Below, piece by piece: positions 25,323 through 33,067 of a stretch of 64,000 nucleotides of DNA. The position numbers were made by a program, and so were the translations under genes. Under the pieces are notes generated by a model that worked only from the letters and a program-made list of their open reading frames with translations, was not told the DNA's origin and searched no databases. Every line of letters starts with the position of its first letter. Position 1 is the stretch's first letter. Source of the DNA: Zeimonas sp964538505 (GTDB taxonomy: Bacteria > Pseudomonadota > Gammaproteobacteria > Burkholderiales > Burkholderiaceae_E); contig CAZIDY010000016.1 in the NCBI GenBank assembly GCA_964538505.1, forward strand, positions 1 through 64,000, written 5' to 3'.

Positions 25323-27507
25323 AGCGCCCTTTCGCCTTGAGTTGCTGCACGCTCAAATGCAGCGTGCGCAGAATGTCATCCAGCGTTTCGGCTACGCCGC
25401 GTGCCATGGGGCGGCTGCCGCACACGCGCACGCAGGCGCCGCGCTGCAGCAGCTCGCCCAGGTGCGTGGCGTCGCGGCGCAGGGCGTCCTGCACATAGCC
25501 TCCGCCCGGCACACGCGAGAACGCGGTTTGCACACTGGCCAGGCGCTGCTCGTCGAGCCAGCGCCGGATCTCGGGTTCGAAATAGAAATCCAGCGACGGG
25601 TTGCGTCCGCCGAAGTACAGGTGCATCGGGGTGCGCCTGTCGTTGCGCCGGATGAAGCCCGCGAGCGGGGCTACGCCCGTGCCCGCGCCGATGAGCACCA
25701 CGGTTCGCCGTGGGTCGTGCAAGGCGAAACCCGGGTTGGGCCGGATGAAAGCCTCGGCCGTGTCCCCCGGCTGCAGGCCGTAGAGGTGCGTGGAGCACAG
25801 GCCGCCTGCCAACCGACGCACGCAGATTTCCAGGAATCCGTCCTCGGTGCCCGAGGCCAGCGAGTAATAGCGTGGCACGTTGGCGCCGGGCGGAACGATG
25901 CCCACCAGGTCGCCCGCCGCAAAACGCGCCAGGCCGCGCCCGCGCAGGCGATCGCGCCAGCCCACGCGTGGCCAGCAAAAGCGCAGGATGGCCGTCGAAG
26001 TGTCCGCCTGGCCCGAGTAGTCCTGGCGCGAACTCAGCGTGAGGGTGGTGCTCGGCGGCACGCGCGGCACATGGTTCAGAACCAGAGGCTCGTTCAGCGC
26101 CTGTGCGAGGGCTTCGCCCCAGCGGGCGAACTGCTGGCTGGATTGCTGGTGGACGCATTCGAGCGGCAGCAGCGCGGGCCAGCCCCGTGCGCGCAAAGCG
26201 TGCTCCAACGCCTGGGCAAAGCCGCAAAAGGCCGGGTATTGCCGGTCGCCAAAGCCCAGTACTGCCACGGGCACCACGCCGCGTTTGTGGCTCGCAATGT
26301 GCGCGAGGACCTGGCTGGCGTGGGCAGGGGCCTGCCCCTCGCCATAGGTGGCGGCAAGCACGAACACGTGCCGCGTGGCCGGAGCAGTCTGAAAATGCTC
26401 CAGGCCGCTGGTGTGCACGTGGTGGCCGCATTGAACCAGCGCGTCGTGCAGCGACTGGGCAAAGCCCCAGGTGCTGCCGCCTTCGCTGGCAACGAAGACC
26501 AGCACGTCGGCCTGTGCGAGCGGGCTGTTGCCCGTGATGCGAACCGCCTCGCGGCGTGCCCGCCACCAGATCAGCACGCCCGACAGCCACAAGGGCACGA
26601 TGGAGGCTCCCACGAGCCCCAGCACGATGGCCCAGAGCCAGGCGCTCTCGCCCGTGTGCAACACCACGGCCCAGTCGTACAGGTGCTGCGCCGTGGTGGC
26701 GTCCTGCCAGGCCAAAGTCTCACCGCTGTAGCGGTCGATCCAGCCCTGGCCTTGGCCGGTCGTCACTTTCCAGCTGTCCTCGGGGTCTGTTGCGCTTGGG
26801 AAATTCAGTTTGCGCAAGTCCTGTACGGTGAGGCTTTGCAGCGCTCGCACTTGCGCGACTGGCACCTCGGTCGCGCTGCCAGCCACGGACACCACGCTCG
26901 GCTCGGGTTCGGCGTCGAGCTGCACCAGCCCCAGCGTCGTCGCGCTCATGAAGAGCGCCGTGAGCGACGACAGGCCCAGCACCGCAAGCACCATCCGGCC
27001 GACGAGCACATGCAGGCGCTGCGCCAGCGGGCCGCGCACCCGCCCCGCCAGGTGTTGCCAGCCGCCCATGCGACGCAGCAGCAGCGCCAGTCCGGAGAAC
27101 GAAATCAGCGCTATGGCGAGCGCAATGCCTGCCGCGCCCCAGCGCCCCGCGTCGCCGAGCAGCAGGGAGCGGTGCAGGTTCTTCACCCAGCGCGGCAGTT
27201 GCGAGGGGCGGTACGCTGCGAGCGCCCGGCCGTCCCCCGGGTCCACATACGAAGCCTGCGGCTGCTCACCGACGAAGCCATAGGCGACGATGGCGCCCGA
27301 GGGCAGACGGCGGATTTCCTCCACGCCAGGCAGGACACGCTGTACCCGTTCGGCCAGCGTGGCCACGGGCAGATCGGCCGGCGCCGAGGGGGCCTGCCAG
27401 GCCTGCTGCACCGGGTCGATGGCCAGGAGGGCGCCGGTGATGGCGAGCACCAGCGCCAGGCTGCCAGCGGCCAGGCCCAGCCAGCGGTGAATGGCTTTCC
27501 AGCCCAA
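25303..27507 (-). CDS. PepSY-type membrane flavoreductase (flavodoxin + FAD/NAD(P)H domains)
   Basis: A 734-residue fusion. The N-terminal half is a PepSY-associated membrane domain with four helices (about residues 10-30, 123-145, 168-192 and 288-315). Histidines H7, H112, H166 and H284 sit at helix ends, as in iron-reductase-like proteins that may bind heme. A flavodoxin-like domain follows (about 333-475), then a ferredoxin-reductase module with the FAD motif RYYS (546-549) and the nucleotide-binding GAGTG (607-611) and GGRNP. It should carry electrons from cytosolic NAD(P)H across the inner membrane to a periplasmic acceptor. It is located between the DUF2271 gene and apbE. Confidence 0.9.
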   Translation of the reverse strand: MGWKAIHRWLGLAAGSLALVLAITGALLAIDPVQQAWQAPSAPADLPVATLAERVQRVLPGVEEIRRLPSGAIVAYGFVGEQPQASYVDPGDGRALAAYRPSQLPRWVKNLHRSLLLGDAGRWGAAGIALAIALISFSGLALLLRRMGGWQHLAGRVRGPLAQRLHVLVGRMVLAVLGLSSLTALFMSATTLGLVQLDAEPEPSVVSVAGSATEVPVAQVRALQSLTVQDLRKLNFPSATDPEDSWKVTTGQGQGWIDRYSGETLAWQDATTAQHLYDWAVVLHTGESAWLWAIVLGLVGASIVPLWLSGVLIWWRARREAVRITGNSPLAQADVLVFVASEGGSTWGFAQSLHDALVQCGHHVHTSGLEHFQTAPATRHVFVLAATYGEGQAPAHASQVLAHIASHKRGVVPVAVLGFGDRQYPAFCGFAQALEHALRARGWPALLPLECVHQQSSQQFARWGEALAQALNEPLVLNHVPRVPPSTTLTLSSRQDYSGQADTSTAILRFCWPRVGWRDRLRGRGLARFAAGDLVGIVPPGANVPRYYSLASGTEDGFLEICVRRLAGGLCSTHLYGLQPGDTAEAFIRPNPGFALHDPRRTVVLIGAGTGVAPLAGFIRRNDRRTPMHLYFGGRNPSLDFYFEPEIRRWLDEQRLASVQTAFSRVPGGGYVQDALRRDATHLGELLQRGACVRVCGSRPMARGVAETLDDILRTLHLSVQQLKAKGRYAEDVF

Positions 27508-27517
27508 TGCGCGCTCC

Positions 27518-27994
27518 TTATTGCAGTTGGTAGGTCAGGGTCTGGATGTACCGCTTGCCCGCCTGGGGTTTGCCGGCGTTTTGTGTAGACAGTGGGACGC
27601 GGATTTCGGAGGGGCTGTCGCGCATGTCTTCTGCGGCGGCATCGATGCGAATTTCGTAGCCCGCATCGATCAACGCGTCGGCCAGATCGGCCGTCACTTT
27701 GAGCGAGCGTCCGGCACCCACGCTGGCGCCGGTCACGCCGTCGAGGCGCTTGGCGTCGCGGGCCGACAGGCGGTTCCAGTCGGCCAGATTCTTGTAGTAC
27801 TTGGCCTTGCCCCCGGCCACCCACAGCGTGCGGGCATAGGCGCCCTTGGCGTCGGTCAGGTACACGGCCAGGTAGGCGCCGTCGCCGCCGTAGTTCTTGA
27901 GCTGAGTGGTCAACGTGACCGGGCGGCTGTGGGCCAGCGAGGGCAGGGCCAGCGCGCTCGCAACAGCCACGATGGTCAAAAGCGACTTGGACAT
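27518..27994 (-). CDS. DUF2271 periplasmic protein with FMN attachment motif
   Basis: A 158-residue exported protein (signal peptide residues 1-23, cleavage near AHS). The family is recognisable from LKNYGGDGAYLAVYLTD and TLWVAGGKAKYYKNLADW. Residues 85-91 are DGVTGAS, which fits the ApbE flavinylation consensus Dxx(S/T)GA(S/T) with T88 as FMN carrier. The gene starts 15 bases after the PepSY gene and ends 10 bases before the flavoreductase gene. I infer a covalently flavinylated periplasmic electron carrier reduced by the membrane flavoreductase. The final acceptor is unknown; ferric compounds are one possibility. Confidence 0.88.
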   Translation of the reverse strand: MSKSLLTIVAVASALALPSLAHSRPVTLTTQLKNYGGDGAYLAVYLTDAKGAYARTLWVAGGKAKYYKNLADWNRLSARDAKRLDGVTGASVGAGRSLKVTADLADALIDAGYEIRIDAAAEDMRDSPSEIRVPLSTQNAGKPQAGKRYIQTLTYQLQ

Positions 27995-28009
27995 GGTTTT
28001 CTCTTCCCG

Positions 28010-28330
28010 TTACTCGACCTGGCCGCGGTCGCGGTCTCGAGCGCGGTCGCGATCCTTGTGTTTGATCTGCACTACCTCCAGGGTCTGCGGGTCGATCCTG
28101 GCCTTGAAGGCGCGGCCCTGGGCATCCGTGCCGCGGATTTCATAGCAGCCGTCGTCGATCTTGAGCCGCTGCACTTGCCACCCTTGCGCTACGGCCATCT
28201 GATGCACGGCTTCGCGCGATTGCCACTGCTGCACCGGCGCGTCGCAGTCGTCGTCGGCCAGGGTGGGCCCGGCGGCCAGGCCCAGCGACAGGACCAGCAC
28301 GCCGTGGCGCAGGAAGGGGTGGCGATTCAT
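28010..28330 (-). CDS. small exported PepSY-domain protein
   Basis: A 106-residue protein with signal peptide residues 1-25 (AAGPTLA) and one PepSY domain: SREAVHQMAVAQGWQVQRLK, then DDGCYEIRGTDAQGRAFKA and DPQTLEVVQI. The C-terminus is a charged Asp/Arg repeat (KDRDRARDRDRG). Two cysteines (in DDDCDAP and DDGCYEI) could form a disulfide. Second gene of the cassette. PepSY domains also occur in the membrane flavoreductase encoded downstream, so an interaction or regulatory role in the same electron-transfer chain is plausible. Confidence 0.85.
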   Translation of the reverse strand: MNRHPFLRHGVLVLSLGLAAGPTLADDDCDAPVQQWQSREAVHQMAVAQGWQVQRLKIDDGCYEIRGTDAQGRAFKARIDPQTLEVVQIKHKDRDRARDRDRGQVE

Positions 28331-28363
28331 GACGGTGCTCCTGGCAGGACGCAGGCCGGCTCT

Positions 28364-28684
28364 TCAGACGCCCGTCTGCGCAGCAGCGACCCAGCGCAGA
28401 CCCTTGCCGCGGCTGTAGTAGTAGTCGCCTTGCGGGCTGATGACGACGGCGCGTCGCGCCGTGGGATCGGAGAAGTATTGCCAGCCGTGACCCCGTTCAT
28501 CAGGGCCGGCGCCGTGGGGCACGGCCTGCATGCCGTGGTCGAAGGCGCCCGCAGGACGGGCGTTCTCGATGCGGGGGCGGTCATGATCACGGTCGTTGCC
28601 ATCGTCGCGATCGCCAGCCAGCACGGAACTGCCGAGGATCGTTGCGAGCACTCCGATCGAGGCGAGAAGCACGGTCGATTTCAT
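28364..28684 (-). CDS. hypothetical exported protein, first gene of the flavin cassette
   Basis: A 106-residue protein I do not recognise. ATG 28684 has an AAGGAG ribosome-binding site and starts a signal peptide (residues 1-23, LGSSVLA). An Asp/Arg-rich linker (GDRDDGNDRDHDRPR) precedes a compact domain with GHGWQYFSDPTARRAVVISP and GDYYYSRGKGLRWV. No cysteine or typical heme motif is present. It lies 33 bases before the PepSY gene on the same strand. Linkage suggests a role in the same periplasmic process. Confidence 0.75.
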   Translation of the reverse strand: MKSTVLLASIGVLATILGSSVLAGDRDDGNDRDHDRPRIENARPAGAFDHGMQAVPHGAGPDERGHGWQYFSDPTARRAVVISPQGDYYYSRGKGLRWVAAAQTGV

Positions 28685-28707
28685 GATCAACTCCTTTGCA
28701 TGGACTG

Positions 28708-28723
28708 CAGTCGATATCGACTG
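28708..28723. promoter_or_regulatory. 16-bp perfect palindrome upstream of the flavin cassette
   Basis: CAGTCGATATCGACTG lies 24 bases before the first start codon of the cassette. A perfect palindrome of this size in a promoter region suggests an operator for a dimeric regulator. The rest of the 226-base gap up to the tRNA gene shows no gene. Confidence 0.5.
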
Positions 28724-28910
28724 TGCAGGCAGTGTGCGTACGGGGAGCTGAATTGGTGCTGAACGGGCGAGGTGCGTGGCCGATTGCACGCGCGAGCAGA
28801 GGAAGAGGTCGTTGCCGGGCGTGTCCGAATGGACCTCGCCAAGACTGGAGTCGACCCTGCTGTACAGGGTGACGCCGGTCTGTCTTCAGGAGGCGCCCGC
28901 AAAGGCTGGC

Positions 28911-28985
28911 TGGTGGGCGGCGCAGGGTTCGAACCTGCGACCCCTGCCGTGTGAAGGCAGTGCTCTACCGCTGAGCTAGCCGCCC
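28911..28985 (-). tRNA. tRNA-Val (anticodon CAC)
   Basis: On the minus strand the sequence folds into a full cloverleaf. It has a 7-bp acceptor stem (GGGCGGC / GCCGCCC), a D arm GCTC-AGCGGTA-GAGC, an anticodon arm CTGCC-TTCACAC-GGCAG and a T arm GCAGG-TTCGAAC-CCTGC. A discriminator A and an encoded CCA complete it. The anticodon CAC (28951-28953) reads GTG valine codons. It lies at the upstream edge of the flavin cassette, with its 3' end facing it. Confidence 0.95.
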
Positions 28986-29034
28986 CGGAGAGGGGAGGCG
29001 CGATTGTAATCGCTTCGGCGCAAGCCCGCCAGAC

Positions 29035-29628
29035 TCATCCGCCCCGCTCCCAGACGATGCAGCGATTGTTCGCCGGCATCGCGCGATCCTCGACGAGCGT
29101 GAAGCCCGCCGCACGCGCGAGTTCGTCGACCTTCTCGAAGTCGCGAACGCCGCGTCGCGGATCTTCGCTGCGCAGCCAGCGATCGAACTGTGCGTTGCTG
29201 TCGCTCGTCGCCTGTCCGTCGTAGCGGAACGGACCGTAGACGACGAGGCGCGCGTCGTCGGTCGTCACATCGGGCAGCACCGCGAAGAAGCGCTCGACTT
29301 CGTCCCAGCCCATGATGTGCAGCGTGTTCGCGGTGAACACGCCATCGAAGCCCTGCGCGGGGGGCGCATCGCGTACGTCCCAGGCGAGCGGAGTGGGTGT
29401 GTTCGGCAACGCCGCGTCGTCGAGCCAGGCACGGATGCCGCCGAGGTTTTCGTCGACGTCGCTCGCCTGCCATTCCAGATGCGCCAGCGCATCGGCGAAA
29501 TGCACGGCGTGCTGGCCAGTGCCGCTGCCCACCTCGAGCACGCGGCTGCGGTCGCCGAAATGCTGCTGCAGCACCGACAGGATCGGCTCGCGATTGCGTT
29601 CGCAGGCGAGCGAGAACGGCTTCTCCAT
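29035..29628 (-). CDS. DUF938 SAM-dependent methyltransferase-like protein
   Basis: A 197-residue protein of the DUF938 family, which has the class I methyltransferase fold. The N-terminus (FSLACERNREPILSVLQQHF) is family-specific and the SAM loop reads VLEVGSGTGQHAVHFA. Further family segments are NTLHIMGWDEVERFF and LVVYGPFRYDGQATSDSNAQFD. The substrate is unknown. It is divergent from gltX, with only 62 bases between the start codons. Confidence 0.9.
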   Translation of the reverse strand: MEKPFSLACERNREPILSVLQQHFGDRSRVLEVGSGTGQHAVHFADALAHLEWQASDVDENLGGIRAWLDDAALPNTPTPLAWDVRDAPPAQGFDGVFTANTLHIMGWDEVERFFAVLPDVTTDDARLVVYGPFRYDGQATSDSNAQFDRWLRSEDPRRGVRDFEKVDELARAAGFTLVEDRAMPANNRCIVWERGG

Positions 29629-29690
29629 CCGTGCACGATACCCGCTCCCGTAGAATCGGACGATCCAGCCCCTCCGGAACTCCAGGCGAG

Positions 29691-31091
29691 ATGGTTCGCA
29701 CGCGCTTCGCTCCCAGCCCTACCGGCTTCCTGCACATCGGCGGTGCGCGCACGGCGCTCTTTGCCTGGGCCTATGCGCGGCACCACCGCGGCACCTTCAT
29801 CCTGCGCATCGAGGACACCGACCTCGAGCGCTCGACGCCCGAGGCGACGCAGGCGATCCTCGACGGCATGCAATGGCTCGGCCTGGACGCCGACGAAGGC
29901 CCGTACTACCAGACGCAGCGCATGGACTGTTATCGCGAGGTCATCGCGCAGATGCTGGCGGACGGCACGGCCTACCGTTGCTGGTGCTCGAAGGAGGAGC
30001 TCGACGCGATGCGCGCCGCACAGGAGGCGAAGGGCCTCAAGCCGCGCTACGACGGGCGCTGGCGCCCGGAGCCGGGGCGCACGCTGCCCGAGCCGCCGGC
30101 GGGCGTCGATCCGGTGGTGCGCTTTCGCAGCCCGCTCGACGGTGCAACGGGCTGGAACGACGTCGTCAAGGGACCGATCTCCTTCGACAACGCCGAGCTC
30201 GACGACCTGATCATCGCGCGCTCCGACGGCACGCCGACCTATAACTTCTGCGTCGTCGTCGATGACCGGGATATGCGGATCACGCACGTGCTGCGCGGCG
30301 ACGACCACGTGAACAACACGCCGCGGCAGATCAACATCCTGCGCGCGCTCGGTGCACCGGTGCCCGAATACGGGCACCTGCCGATGATCCACGGCCCGGA
30401 CGGGCAGAAGCTTTCGAAGCGGCACGGTGCGGTGTCGGTGATGCAGTACGACGACGACGGCTACCTGCCGGAGGCGGTCGTCAACTACCTCGCGCGGCTC
30501 GGCTGGAGCCATGGCGACGAGGAGATCTTCTCGCGCGAGCAGCTCGTCGAGTGGTTCGACGGCTCGCACATCAGCCGCTCGCCGTCGCGCTTCGACTTCG
30601 ACAAGCTGCGCTGGCTGAACGCGCACTACCTGAAGGCGAAGGACGACGATGAGCTCGCCCGGCTCGTGCGCCCGCGCCTGGAGATGGCGGGTGTTGCAGT
30701 ACCGAGCGACGGTGCGGATCTCGCCACTGTCTGCGGGCTGTTGAAGGAGCGCGCGCAGACGTTGAACGAGCTCGCCGGACAGGCGCGCATGTTCTACGTG
30801 GAGCCGGTGGTGGCGGAAGCGGATCGTCAACGGCATATCGTCGGGGGTCCGGCGCCGCTGTTGGCGGCGATCGAGAACTTCGCGTCGAAGCTGGAAACGG
30901 TCGACTGGACCCGCGAAGCCATCGCTGCCGTCCTCAAGGCGACGCTCTCCGAGCACGGCCTGAAGATGCCGCAACTCGCGATTCCGGTGCGGTTGCTCGT
31001 GCTCGGTGTCACGCAAACGCCGTCGCTGGACGCGACGCTTGCGGCGCTGCCGCGCGAGGCGGTCATGCAGCGCTTGCGCGCCAACGAATAG
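29691..31091 (+). CDS. gltX: glutamyl-tRNA synthetase
   Basis: A 466-residue class I aminoacyl-tRNA synthetase that charges tRNA-Glu. ATG 29691 gives the exact family N-terminus MVRTRFAPSPTGFLHIGGAR (HIGH motif as HIGG). The second ATP motif is KLSKRHG, in the form used by GltX. The anticodon-binding helical domain occupies about residues 320-466. TAGAAT (29651-29656) is a possible -10 element in the short gap to the divergent DUF938 gene. It is an essential housekeeping gene. Confidence 0.97.
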   Translation: MVRTRFAPSPTGFLHIGGARTALFAWAYARHHRGTFILRIEDTDLERSTPEATQAILDGMQWLGLDADEGPYYQTQRMDCYREVIAQMLADGTAYRCWCSKEELDAMRAAQEAKGLKPRYDGRWRPEPGRTLPEPPAGVDPVVRFRSPLDGATGWNDVVKGPISFDNAELDDLIIARSDGTPTYNFCVVVDDRDMRITHVLRGDDHVNNTPRQINILRALGAPVPEYGHLPMIHGPDGQKLSKRHGAVSVMQYDDDGYLPEAVVNYLARLGWSHGDEEIFSREQLVEWFDGSHISRSPSRFDFDKLRWLNAHYLKAKDDDELARLVRPRLEMAGVAVPSDGADLATVCGLLKERAQTLNELAGQARMFYVEPVVAEADRQRHIVGGPAPLLAAIENFASKLETVDWTREAIAAVLKATLSEHGLKMPQLAIPVRLLVLGVTQTPSLDATLAALPREAVMQRLRANE

Positions 31092-31150
31092 CTCGTCCGA
31101 TCGGTCGACGAAGAACGATCAATTGACGATGCAGTAGTGTTGTGATGACA

Positions 31151-31166
31151 TATACATTTGTATATA
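31151..31166. promoter_or_regulatory. palindromic operator candidate of the vapBC operon
   Basis: ATATACA - TT - TGTATAT is a perfect inverted repeat 36 bases before the vapB start and markedly AT-rich against its surroundings. AbrB-type antitoxins bind such palindromes to autoregulate. TTGACG at 31123-31128 could be a -35 element. Confidence 0.6.
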
Positions 31167-31202
31167 GCATCGGCAACGGTTCGCGGATATAGCGGCGTTC
31201 CC

Positions 31203-31430
31203 ATGGCAAAGAGAGCTCGCATCTTTATGAACAACCGCAGCCAGGCGGTTCGCCTCCCGAAGGAGTTCCAGTTCTCCACGAGCGAGGTCTACGTCCACAG
31301 AGAGGGTTCCGCCGTGGTGCTGCGTCCGCGTCCCTCGAGCTGGGACGCCTACCTTGACCACGGTCCTGTCGCGCCGGACGATTTCATGGAAGGGGTCGAG
31401 GATCTGCCCTTGCAGGAGCGCAACCGCTGA
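31203..31430 (+). CDS. vapB: VapB antitoxin (AbrB/SpoVT fold)
   Basis: A 75-residue antitoxin. I chose ATG 31203 because MAKRARIFMNNRSQAVRLPK is the standard start of this VapB class; an upstream in-frame ATG would run through the operator region. The swapped-hairpin DNA-binding domain covers residues 1-50 and an acidic C-terminal tail (DDFMEGVEDLPL) would wrap the toxin. It is 10 bases upstream of vapC and behind a palindrome, so the pair forms an autoregulated type II toxin-antitoxin operon between gltX and aroC. Confidence 0.9.
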   Translation: MAKRARIFMNNRSQAVRLPKEFQFSTSEVYVHREGSAVVLRPRPSSWDAYLDHGPVAPDDFMEGVEDLPLQERNR

Positions 31431-31440
31431 GCCTTTGTTC

Positions 31441-31839
31441 ATGTTCATCCTCGACACCGACATCTGCTCGTACATCATGAGACGGTCGAGTGCGCGTCTG
31501 CTCGAACGGATTCGCGCGGTTTCGCTCGACGATCAGGCCGTTTCGATCGTCACCGTTGCCGAGCTCCTGTTCGGGATTCGCTTGTCCGCTCGCCTTGTGC
31601 AGGCGAAAGATGCGTTCGATGCGTTCATTCCGCATCTGGCAGTCCTCGATTGGGACTATTCCGCTGCGGAACACTATGTAGAGATTCGGGCGGACCTGAA
31701 GCGTAGAGGGAGTCCGATCGGCTCGAACGACCTGATGATCGCTGCCCATGCTCGCTCGCTCGATGCCACGCTCGTCACGAACAATGTAAGGGAGTTCAGG
31801 CGAGTGGCGGGGTTGCGCGTCGAGAATTGGGCGGCCTGA
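31441..31839 (+). CDS. vapC: VapC toxin (PIN-domain ribonuclease)
   Basis: A 132-residue PIN-domain protein. The acidic catalytic residues are visible: D in FILDTDICSYIM, E in TVAELLFGIRLS, D in PIGSNDLMIAAHA and the final LVTNNVREF segment. VapC toxins cleave specific RNAs (often initiator tRNA or rRNA) and are held inactive by VapB. ATG 31441 lies 10 bases after the vapB stop. All key residues are present, so the toxin looks functional. Confidence 0.92.
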   Translation: MFILDTDICSYIMRRSSARLLERIRAVSLDDQAVSIVTVAELLFGIRLSARLVQAKDAFDAFIPHLAVLDWDYSAAEHYVEIRADLKRRGSPIGSNDLMIAAHARSLDATLVTNNVREFRRVAGLRVENWAA

Positions 31840-31868
31840 ACGTCCACGACGCAGAAAGGAATCACGCC

Positions 31869-32990
31869 TTGTCCGGCAGCACCTTCGGCCACGTCTTCCG
31901 CGTCACCACTTTCGGCGAATCGCACGGCCCGGCGATCGGCTGCATCGTCGACGGCTGCCCGCCCGGGCTTGTGCTCTCCGAAGCCGACATCCAGCCCGAG
32001 CTCGACCGCCGCCGGCCCGGCACTTCGCGCCACGTCACGCAGCGGCGCGAGCCCGACCGCGTCGAGATCCTGTCGGGCGTCTTCGAGGGCCGCACCACCG
32101 GCACGCCGATCGCGCTGGTGATCCGCAACGAGGACGCACGCAGCAGCGACTACTCGGAGATCGCGCGCACCTTTCGCCCGGGGCACGCTGACTACACGTA
32201 CTGGCAGAAGTACGGCATTCGCGATCCGCGCGGCGGCGGGCGATCCTCGGCCCGGCTCACGGCGCCCGCAGTCGCCGCCGCGGCGATCGCGAAGAAGTGG
32301 CTGCACGAACGCTACGGCACACGCATCCGCGGCTGCATGACGCAGCTGGGCGAGGTCCGCATCCCGGTCACCGACTGGGAACAGGTGCCGAACAACGCGT
32401 TCTTCGCCGCCGATGCGGCGATCGTCGCCGGGCTCGAGCGCCACATGGACGAGCTGCGCCGCGCGGGCGACTCCTGTGGCGCGCGCATCCGCGTCGTCGC
32501 CGAAGGCGTGCCGGTGGGCCTCGGCGAGCCGCTGTACGACAAGCTCGACGCCGACATTGCTTACGCGATGATGGGCATCAACGCGGTCAAGGGCGTCGAG
32601 ATCGGTGCCGGCTTCGGCTGCGTCGTGCAGAAGGGCAGCGAGCACGGCGACGAACTCACACCCGAAGGTTTCGCGACGAACCACGCCGGAGGAGTCCTCG
32701 GCGGTATCTCTACCGGCCAGCCGATCGTCGTCGAGCTGGCGATCAAGCCGACCTCGAGCATCCGGCTGCCGCGCCGCTCGATCGACATCGACGGCGAGCC
32801 GACGACGGTCGAGACACACGGCCGCCACGATCCCTGCGTCGGCATCCGGGCGACGCCGATTGCCGAGGCGATGCTCGCGCTCGTGCTGATCGACCATGCG
32901 CTGCGCGATCGCGGGCAGAACGCCCAGGTCTCGGTGGCGACGCCTCGGATCGGCGGTGCGCCGCGCTCAGGGGGCTCAGGCTCGGCCTGA
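31869..32990 (+). CDS. aroC: chorismate synthase
   Basis: A 373-residue enzyme that converts 5-enolpyruvylshikimate 3-phosphate to chorismate using reduced FMN, the last shikimate step. I chose the TTG at 31869 because it gives LSGSTFGHVFRVTTFGESHG, the normal N-terminus, and AAAGGA lies upstream; an ATG-like start at 31827 would add unrelated residues. Signatures include GPAIGCIVDGCPPG, RPGHADYTYWQKYG, RDPRGGGRSSAR and TNHAGGVLGGISTGQPI. It supplies chorismate to the trp genes 10 kb downstream, among other pathways. Confidence 0.95.
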   Translation: MSGSTFGHVFRVTTFGESHGPAIGCIVDGCPPGLVLSEADIQPELDRRRPGTSRHVTQRREPDRVEILSGVFEGRTTGTPIALVIRNEDARSSDYSEIARTFRPGHADYTYWQKYGIRDPRGGGRSSARLTAPAVAAAAIAKKWLHERYGTRIRGCMTQLGEVRIPVTDWEQVPNNAFFAADAAIVAGLERHMDELRRAGDSCGARIRVVAEGVPVGLGEPLYDKLDADIAYAMMGINAVKGVEIGAGFGCVVQKGSEHGDELTPEGFATNHAGGVLGGISTGQPIVVELAIKPTSSIRLPRRSIDIDGEPTTVETHGRHDPCVGIRATPIAEAMLALVLIDHALRDRGQNAQVSVATPRIGGAPRSGGSGSA

Positions 32991-33067
32991 GGCGAAGACT
33001 CGGGCCGGGCAACCGGGTTGCTTCACGATCGCTTACAGTCCTGCAAACGAACCTCTCCGGTGCGATC

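Noticed and set aside
24802..27588. 928-codon plus-strand frame opposite the flavoreductase and apbE
   Set aside because: Shadow frame in GC-rich DNA; the minus-strand proteins carry clear FAD, NAD and ApbE motifs.
27578..27596. Third copy of the GTGTAGACAG-type repeat near 27.58 kb
   Set aside because: Only about 10 bases match and it lies inside the DUF2271 coding region, so chance is sufficient.
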